Shown here one piece after another: positions 58,701 to 64,000 of a stretch of DNA of 64,000 bases (position 1 is the first letter of the stretch; every line of letters begins with the position of its first letter). Source of the DNA: Gibbula magus (Eukaryota; Mollusca; Gastropoda; Trochida; Trochidae); assembly GCA_936450465.1 (NCBI GenBank), contig OW388298.1, positions 11,294,663-11,358,662 on the forward strand. Reading direction: 5' to 3'. The notes beneath the pieces were generated by a model. It was not told the origin of the DNA, ran no database searches, and saw only the letters and a list, made by a program, of their open reading frames with translations. The translations under genes were made by a program, and so were the position numbers.

Positions 58701-61379
58701 ATACCTTTCCTCCAGAGATCAGTGTGTGCTGATAGATCACCATCGCTCCGCTCCTGACCATCTTACATGTGGAGTGCCACAAGGGTCAGTTCTTGGCCCC
58801 GTGCTTTTTACTCTTTATGTGAAAGAGCTCGGTACTGTCATTGATGATCACAATATCAACCGCCACCATTATGCTGATGACTCTCAATTGTACGACTTCT
58901 TCTTTCCAACAACCCCACATGGCAATACTGCTGTACAGGAGCTCAGAGATTGTTGTAACGACATCAAAAGCTGGATGAGCGACAATAAGCTTAAGCTAAA
59001 CAGCTCAAAGACCGAGTGTATCGTCGTAGGCCCAGCAAAGAGGCGTGCAACATTGGATTGCGATTTTTTGGATTTTGACAATGCAGCCATTACATTCTTG
59101 GACACTGTCAAAGATCTTGGTGTGGTTGTGGATGCAAACTTGTCACTTGATGATCATGTTTCTCAGCTTGTGAGGAGTTGCTTTGGACAGCTCCGAAACA
59201 TTGGCCACATACGCCCGTGTCTGACCATTGAGTCTGCTAAAACCCTGGCCGTATCCTTAGTCATAAGTCGCATTGACTATTGCAACTCCCTCCTCGCCGG
59301 CGCAACGAAGGCCCAAATCAAGAAACTGCAGCGCATTCAGAACGCTGCAGCTCGCATTGTCACTCAGTCCAAAAAGTATGATGATGCCAAACCTCTCCTC
59401 AAATCCCTTCACTGGCTGCCCATTGAGTACAGGATACAGTTCAAACTTCTCTGCCTCACCTTCCAATGCATCTCTGGATCTGCCCCTTCATATCTCTCTG
59501 ACTCTCTTACCCGCCACATTCCATCCAGGACACTACGTTCTCAAGATAAGAATCTTCTTGTGCCTCCCACAGTCAACACATCCACCTACGGAAAAAGATC
59601 GTTCGCTTTTGCAGCATCAACAGCCTGGAATGAACTCCCTCAACATCTGCGTGATTATCAAGAATTGCCCTCTTTTAAATCTCAACTAAAGACTCATTTC
59701 TTCAGAATTGCCTTTCCATTTTAATCCATTCTCCTATCTATTTCCCCATGCGCTTTGAGCATGTATTGCACATGGATAAATGCGCATTATAAGTATGCTA
59801 TTATTATTATTATTATTATTATGTAATCATTTTTTTGGGTTTTTTTAATGATGAAATTGTGTGATTTCAACACTAATCTATCAGCATTCGCAAGCTGACA
59901 ACATGACACTATTATCATACAAATATTGGACTCAGTTGAGTGATAAATGTTTGATAGAGTGTTTATTTCACTGATCATATATAATCATATAATAATTAAG
60001 TTTGTTCACTTCAGGTTGTGAGCGGGGTAGCAACAGCACGACCTGAATTAGGCGGACCTGTCAGCAGTCATATCCTTCAGTCTCCATTGCTCCCAACTGG
60101 TAAGAAAGTCGCATTATGCATACTTTGAACAGTAACATGCAATTTATTTCATGCAGGATAAGTGTATGGGCTGGACCACATAACCCTTCAGCTTCTAAGA
60201 CATAAACAATTAACAAATATAAAGTTTGAAAAAGTTCTCACACATCTGAGAGAGTATTTATAAAAGAGAACTTCAAGCTCTGTTTGTGTTAGGAATATTC
60301 ATTGTGTTGTTGAAGTCACACATACCGGTATTACTGTAATGGAGTAATTTAAATGAAATGTAATGATATTTGCCAAAAGTTACCGTTTTATTGTTAGTTG
60401 AGTCGGTATAGTGGTGATATGAAGGTGATAGTAGTGATTACTGATTGAAAACTGGAAGATTCACATTGGCCGTATTATGCAAAAACAATTGTTAGAAACT
60501 TATTTACAGAAGACTAACTTTGGTTGCTAAATTTTAATAGATAATTTAAGTTGTATTATAACTTGAATCGTAAGTCTTTTATTCCAATAGTTCAATAATC
60601 ACTACATATTCGTAACATGACTAGTTGTAATATTATATAATATATATATACTTCTATTTTTAACATACTGGTATCTGTACATGTAAATCCTAGTCAACCA
60701 AAAAAGCCCCCAAAAAATTAAAACTTTCAACATTGAAACAGATATATTTTATTTATTATTTCATTATTTCTGAGTTTCATGTTCAAATGAAGTAATGGAA
60801 TCCACAGACATACCGCCTTAGCAAGATGACACAATGACGTCATAACATTGTTCAAATGATGTCACACGAGTGGTACCAGTGTTTATCGCTCAGGAGCGCG
60901 ACGATAAAGATATCACCACTGAAGCTTGATAGAGGCTTTAGTTTACAGAGAGAACCAAGTATCTCACTCTAAATTATATCATTAAAAATATATTTTGATT
61001 TTCTTTGACAATATCTTCCATCATGCATATAAAACTGGCATTAAAATTTGATATATATATATTTTGTAGGTCCAGTCGAAGCAACACTGAGAAACTGTGC
61101 GAGATCAGTTTTCATAACAAATTCCGTTGACAAAGACTTGTTTGAGAGTAGATTTGTCTCAAAAGAAAATGTGCAACTGCCTGAATTGGAAAGAAGAGCG
61201 TTTGACCTTGCTGCCCTTCCTGACGTGACTCAGGGGCTGTTCTTTTGTATCACCTTTAAAAGGAGGGAAGGACTTTTTTGCAGATATATTGAGACTGGCT
61301 GCTTTTCTGGAGCAATTGAACCAATAAGCAATTTGATAAGGACATCCAACCCCGACTGCAGCAGTTTGTTCAAATACAG
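55732..61379 (+). CDS. Unrecognised gene, 5' part (3 exons, incomplete)
   Basis: Three exons agree in phase: 55711-55752 (coding from a candidate ATG at 55732), 60015-60099 and 61070-61379. Acceptors are CTGTTTCAG, CACTTCAG and TTTTGTAG; donors are ACG|GTAGGC, CTG|GTAAGA and CAG|GTGAGA. The product begins MASSSST, has a Ser/Pro/Gly-rich stretch (about residues 1-35), then a more structured part with RNCARSVFITNSVDKDLF, ELERRAFDLAALPD, LFFCITFKRREGLFCRYIE and NPDCSSLFKYR. I do not recognise the family. The last exon ends in phase 2 and no partner exon was found before 64000. The first intron holds a LINE in the same orientation. Confidence 0.5.
56170..59822 (+). mobile_element. L2/CR1-type LINE, near full length
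   Basis: The 3' end is defined by CGCTTTGAGCATGTATTGCA, then TGGATAAATGCGC and an (ATT)n tail to about 59822. The 5' limit is uncertain; 56170 is a guess, since no target-site duplication was recognised by eye. Confidence 0.7.
56419..59724 (+). CDS. LINE ORF: endonuclease and reverse transcriptase (1101 aa)
   Basis: An uninterrupted ORF. After about 130 poorly conserved N-terminal residues comes an apurinic-type endonuclease: LLNVRSCCNK (about 140), TETWL (about 168), GGGVAIIF, LGDFNID (about 287) and SDHFLV (about 353). A reverse transcriptase follows: LSNYRPVSNLSFLSK, LDLSSAFDTIDH (catalytic Asp728), GVPQGSVLGP and HHYADDSQLY (Asp820 and Asp821). The C-terminal part has NAAARIVT and WNELPQHLRD, typical of the L2/CR1 group of the Jockey superfamily. 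It copies its RNA into DNA at nicked target sites. All core residues are present, so it may be recent. Lies in the intron between the exons at 55711 and 60015. Confidence 0.93.
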   Translation: MLSDTEIMKLFSSVEIVTLLCILTQKLDIFKCELPLRDNTDESCYCWLIKWTSYSMGTGDWITYTREELLQIGQRTDLFPCGDISLSADQCTPVYHWRPRPFRRGTSGGRRRQKSENLAIPSNEQLDISMLHPPKLKGALLNVRSCCNKCEMIEDLILEHDLDILVLTETWLRSSGDESKIVSMTPPGYVCKHKPRPTRGGGVAIIFRSHLNIKLLHSTASTSMDRDSTPSFESLDFVVTSGKTTSNLVVLYRPPPSTKNKFSFKQFEEDFSVFLETKCTSRSRLVILGDFNIDFAKTVCPQTVNMKKLLETVECVQLVAVPTHKRGGCLDWIVTTKEPCCVLNPSVSDPQISDHFLVSFDLNTDKPPLPKKSIQCRNLKNMNRDAFRDDLSNSTLVQDPPSGVNCLVSQYDRVLRDLLDKYAPLKTKQVTDRPVTPWSVTPEVIAAKQSRRRAERAWRRSRLEVHRQIFCNARNKVTSLIRQAKQKSLNDKIQNSSDPRSLHKLMSCLLGKESNSPLPDTQSPESLPNEFKNFFMQKIANIRATMVDLPTTTTTSECLSESIDSSANPEIETFREFQGFSDEEVLKLVRKSSPTTCDLDPVPTSILLENLDLLLPVLSRIINASLASGLVPCALKSALVKPLLKKPNLDQDLLSNYRPVSNLSFLSKLVERAVCTRLSEHLQRYDLHDHLQSAYRRCHSTETALLKVISDLRLGIDNKQLGILVLLDLSSAFDTIDHSRLLRRLKTDFLVGGTVLEWFKSYLSSRDQCVLIDHHRSAPDHLTCGVPQGSVLGPVLFTLYVKELGTVIDDHNINRHHYADDSQLYDFFFPTTPHGNTAVQELRDCCNDIKSWMSDNKLKLNSSKTECIVVGPAKRRATLDCDFLDFDNAAITFLDTVKDLGVVVDANLSLDDHVSQLVRSCFGQLRNIGHIRPCLTIESAKTLAVSLVISRIDYCNSLLAGATKAQIKKLQRIQNAAARIVTQSKKYDDAKPLLKSLHWLPIEYRIQFKLLCLTFQCISGSAPSYLSDSLTRHIPSRTLRSQDKNLLVPPTVNTSTYGKRSFAFAASTAWNELPQHLRDYQELPSFKSQLKTHFFRIAFPF
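60015..60099 (+). CDS. Unrecognised gene, middle exon
   Basis: Reads VVSGVATARPELGGPV, then SSHILQSPLLPT plus one base, which completes a Gly codon with the following exon. Low-complexity, probably disordered. Confidence 0.5.
60100..61069. other. Intron with a repeat copy
   Basis: AT-rich. The segment at about 60830-60980 (TGACGTCATAACATTGTTC, ATCACCACTGAAGCTTGATA, CAAGTATCTCACTC) is a reverse-orientation copy of the repeat at about 22425-22570. Confidence 0.55.
61070..61379 (+). CDS. Unrecognised gene, third exon
   Basis: A 310-nt open exon with strong splice sites (TTTTGTAG|GT and ATACAG|GTGAGA), coding about 103 residues with several cysteines and a basic patch FKRREG. It is the best-supported exon of this gene. 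Confidence 0.6.
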
Positions 61380-62626
61380 GTGAGATGGTTTATTGTTTAA
61401 AAACTGATGAAAGCATATATCTTTATACAAATGTAGTGCTTATGCCAAACATAAATGGAGCACATTTGTGTAGTAGCTATCCTATCCACTGGATATTATC
61501 TGTTAAAATCTGATATTAGTAAAATATAATTCACATTAGTAAATGTTCCTTTGTTTTTCTGAAATATCATTATTTGTACAAGTATAATTGGTAGAAATCT
61601 GTTGCTTTATTGAGGCCTGAATTCGATTGACAAATTTACAGTTTGAAACTAGTTTATTCTTTAAAGCCTTTTGAGCTACAGAGCCCTATTTTCACTGAAT
61701 AAAGTAATACAGGCACTCAATATGAGTTTCATTTTAAAGTCTGCATTAAATAGTAAATGGAATTCTACAATTCAAATTCAAATTAGTACTTTGGCAAATT
61801 TAAAGGCCGCGCTTTTACTCCCGTGGGAGTAAATTCTTATCTCGGTCATCACATTTTTAGTGTAGGGGAGAGTGAAACGGAATCCTGTTAAACATCTGTG
61901 TTTATGTGGTACGTGTGTGTCGTGTGTCGCTTGGCATGAAGATGTAATCTGATAGTCTACAGACCCCAGATATTTTGTATGTTTCGTATGCTGAGGTTAT
62001 ATTTCCTTTAGAAAATGATCATATTGTTCAATAACAGTGAGGGATATTATTGATATATATGTCTCATTTCATGAAAATAAATAAGAAGGTCTGTGCATTT
62101 GTAAATTCTTTATTGGATGGAATTTGTGTCTTATCTTATTTGTCATTCATTATTTAACAATTACTTAAGATTTTGCTTCTTTTGGCATATGCATATACAC
62201 ATGTAAGATTTACATATACAATCAAAATATATCCAATCATAAATCAATATATACAATCACAATATACTCATGTTAAGCCACCTGATTTCATTTATTTTCA
62301 ATTTTAATAATTCTGGAAATTTGATGAGAACACCTATGAAGGTATCTAGTTCCATGTACCACACTTGGATATAGTTGTCAGGTTGTAATAGTACACACAT
62401 TACAACTTGTATTAACATTATGATGACAGGATCTAAGAACATACTAGTGTAATGGTTCAAACAATTCCTAATCTCTTTAAGAACAATTCAATACAATATG
62501 AGAAACTTATTTTGCCCAATATTATCTATTAAAACAATCACATTATATGATTTGATTTGATACATCTGCAATGAAAACATATAAATTAAGCAAATTACAT
62601 TAACTATCCATTTGGTGCATAACTGT
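61380..62626. other. AT-rich non-coding stretch
   Basis: No exon partner for the donor at 61380 was found here, and no repeat family was recognised. Confidence 0.45.
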
Positions 62627-64000
62627 CTACTCAAAGAATTTTCCAATGAATCTATTCCAGATCTGTGCTTGATAGATGTAGGTTGGTTTGACTAAATGTT
62701 TTTTGCCAGCTGTGTTTCTGTGCTGGTGTAACTGTGGCGCGAGTCTGCGGGCAGGTGGGATCCACTCACTAGTTGATTCTCGGTCTACATTCTCATTCCA
62801 GTACAGCACAGCCAGGTGACTTCTCCTGAAGTATTCTGTCCTTCCAAATGATATCCTCTTATTGTGAAAAACATTCATGACATTATTGAAAGACTCTACG
62901 TAAGAAGTGTCAGTTGCAAACAAAAAATCTTTAGGCTTCTTATATATCAGACAATTTTGAAGGGCATTCAACAACATTTTTTCAGCTTTTTGATCAGTTA
63001 TGATTATTTTGGATGGTTCATAATTCTCCACACTTCTGCATCTTGATGAAGGATCGCATTGTTCATGGCTATTTCCAAAATGATTGACAATATTGTCAAG
63101 TGAAGATCTAAATTTGAGTTCATTTCCCTGTGAATTTCTCAGTGAATGATGAATATGAGTTCTCACTGAGGATATCTTGTCGCTAAGCTCTTCATGCCAT
63201 GTGACTCCATGTCTGTGTTGTGAACCTCTTGTGATTTTTTTCATTTCCCTTTCTACTGACTTCAAGGCATGCCACGTATCATTTTGATTGATAGTCAGTG
63301 GTTGTTCACACCGAATATACTTATTGACTGACATGTTCCTGTCATGTGCATGCATCCTTACATACACAGGTCCGTCAGGGTGAGTTTCAAGGTAGGAATA
63401 GATGCGTTCAGTTCCCAAACGCTCATGACGCTGAGACACAGGATCATCTTCCTTACTGACAATCTCGTCAATCAGGACCTTATGAGTGTTGCTGCCAATA
63501 CAAACAACATCAGTGTGTTGGGAATTCTTCCTCCATCCATGCCTTGCATCTGTCATGATGTCGATTCCGGTGGCTTCCTCATTCTCAGATTGTAAAGCCG
63601 TGATCCCGATCTCCTCCCTCAACGCATCACTGCAGCTTTCTCTGTATTCTTCTTTCACACAGTTGCTGTACAGGTGATCTACTCCTTGCATGTTAGTATT
63701 TAAGTAAGAATAGGACAGATAATTCAAATTGGCTGCTTGACACATCCTTTCATACTGAATTTTTAACATTCCACTGCAAAAATATCCATGTGCCATCCTG
63801 TAGTTTACTAGAAACTTTTGGTTGGGAAGATAAGGTGATGAAGCCCAAGGCTGGAGTAAACAGTTGCAACTTTTACACCTGACATCAACCACCACAACAT
63901 GTCCTCGGCTGTACTTCTTCACTGTTGTATAGGAAGCGTTGTTACAGGTCCTGGTGTGGTCGGCTATCATATTAGATAGTGTCTCTACAGATTGTATTGC
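62627..64000 (-). CDS. Kolobok-like DDE transposase, 5' end outside window
   Basis: Open from the right edge to a stop at 62627 (at least 457 residues). The first ATG in the window is at 63970, but ten further in-frame codons precede it without a stop, so the true start lies outside. Counted from that Met: a Cys cluster RCKSCNCLL (31-39); MTDARHGWRKNS (139-150) with a candidate catalytic Asp141; MHAHDRNMSVNKYIR (206-220) with Asp210; NDTWHALK; and DTSYVESFNNVMNVF (354-368) with Glu359. LAVLYWNENVDR follows. This order matches a widespread metazoan transposase-like family that I associate with Kolobok; family assignment is from memory. It could be an intact element, a relic or a domesticated gene. 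Confidence 0.65.
   Translation of the reverse strand, partial: AIQSVETLSNMIADHTRTCNNASYTTVKKYSRGHVVVVDVRCKSCNCLLQPWASSPYLPNQKFLVNYRMAHGYFCSGMLKIQYERMCQAANLNYLSYSYLNTNMQGVDHLYSNCVKEEYRESCSDALREEIGITALQSENEEATGIDIMTDARHGWRKNSQHTDVVCIGSNTHKVLIDEIVSKEDDPVSQRHERLGTERIYSYLETHPDGPVYVRMHAHDRNMSVNKYIRCEQPLTINQNDTWHALKSVEREMKKITRGSQHRHGVTWHEELSDKISSVRTHIHHSLRNSQGNELKFRSSLDNIVNHFGNSHEQCDPSSRCRSVENYEPSKIIITDQKAEKMLLNALQNCLIYKKPKDFLFATDTSYVESFNNVMNVFHNKRISFGRTEYFRRSHLAVLYWNENVDRESTSEWIPPARRLAPQLHQHRNTAGKKHLVKPTYIYQAQIWNRFIGKFFE

Noticed and set aside
56754..59466. Long ORFs antisense to or in other frames of the LINE
   Set aside because: Shadows of the LINE coding frame; no motifs.

Overview
The window is animal nuclear DNA with large introns, GT-AG (and one apparent GC-AG) splice sites, several transposon families and very long tandem arrays. 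It is probably a mollusc. GAGGT arrays followed by a TTTAACGCCGC-type sequence recall the dispersed repeats of abalone-like vetigastropods; that placement is inference from memory.

Layout: (1) 1-16999 is a 30-bp satellite of about 560 units, with higher-order repeats of about 2.0-2.5 kb in its right two thirds; it continues past the left edge. (2) 16991-25488, minus strand, is a three-exon gene assembled here from splice sites and reading phase. It encodes a 172-residue type I membrane protein with a signal peptide, one V-like Ig domain, one transmembrane helix and a very short tail. Its stop codon lies in the first satellite unit. (3) 25489-29090 is the intergenic stretch between two head-to-head genes. 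(4) 29091-51318, plus strand, is a seven-exon peptidoglycan recognition protein (PGRP) gene of 345 residues. It has a TATA box, a short leader exon, a signal peptide, a duplicated cysteine-bracketed module and a PGRP domain that has lost two of the zinc ligands needed for amidase activity. Its third intron is 10.1 kb and is almost entirely a 28-bp tandem array with a segmental duplication. (5) 51319-55710 is AT-rich intergenic sequence with a LINE relic. (6) 55711-61379, plus strand, holds three phase-compatible exons of an unrecognised gene that leaves the window or continues in unrecognised exons. A full-length-looking L2/CR1-type LINE (56419-59724) lies in its first intron. (7) 62627-64000, minus strand, is a DDE-type, Kolobok-like transposase ORF open at the right edge.

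The Ig membrane protein and the PGRP are both secretory-pathway recognition-type proteins, transcribed divergently from starts about 3.6 kb apart. A functional link is a hypothesis only. Three unrelated tandem arrays each abut a coding-exon end, which is the most unusual structural pattern in the window. Introns also carry TTAA-flanked MITEs, foldback elements, a tRNA-derived SINE whose 3' end resembles that of the LINE, and a dense cluster of TGACGTCA palindromes.
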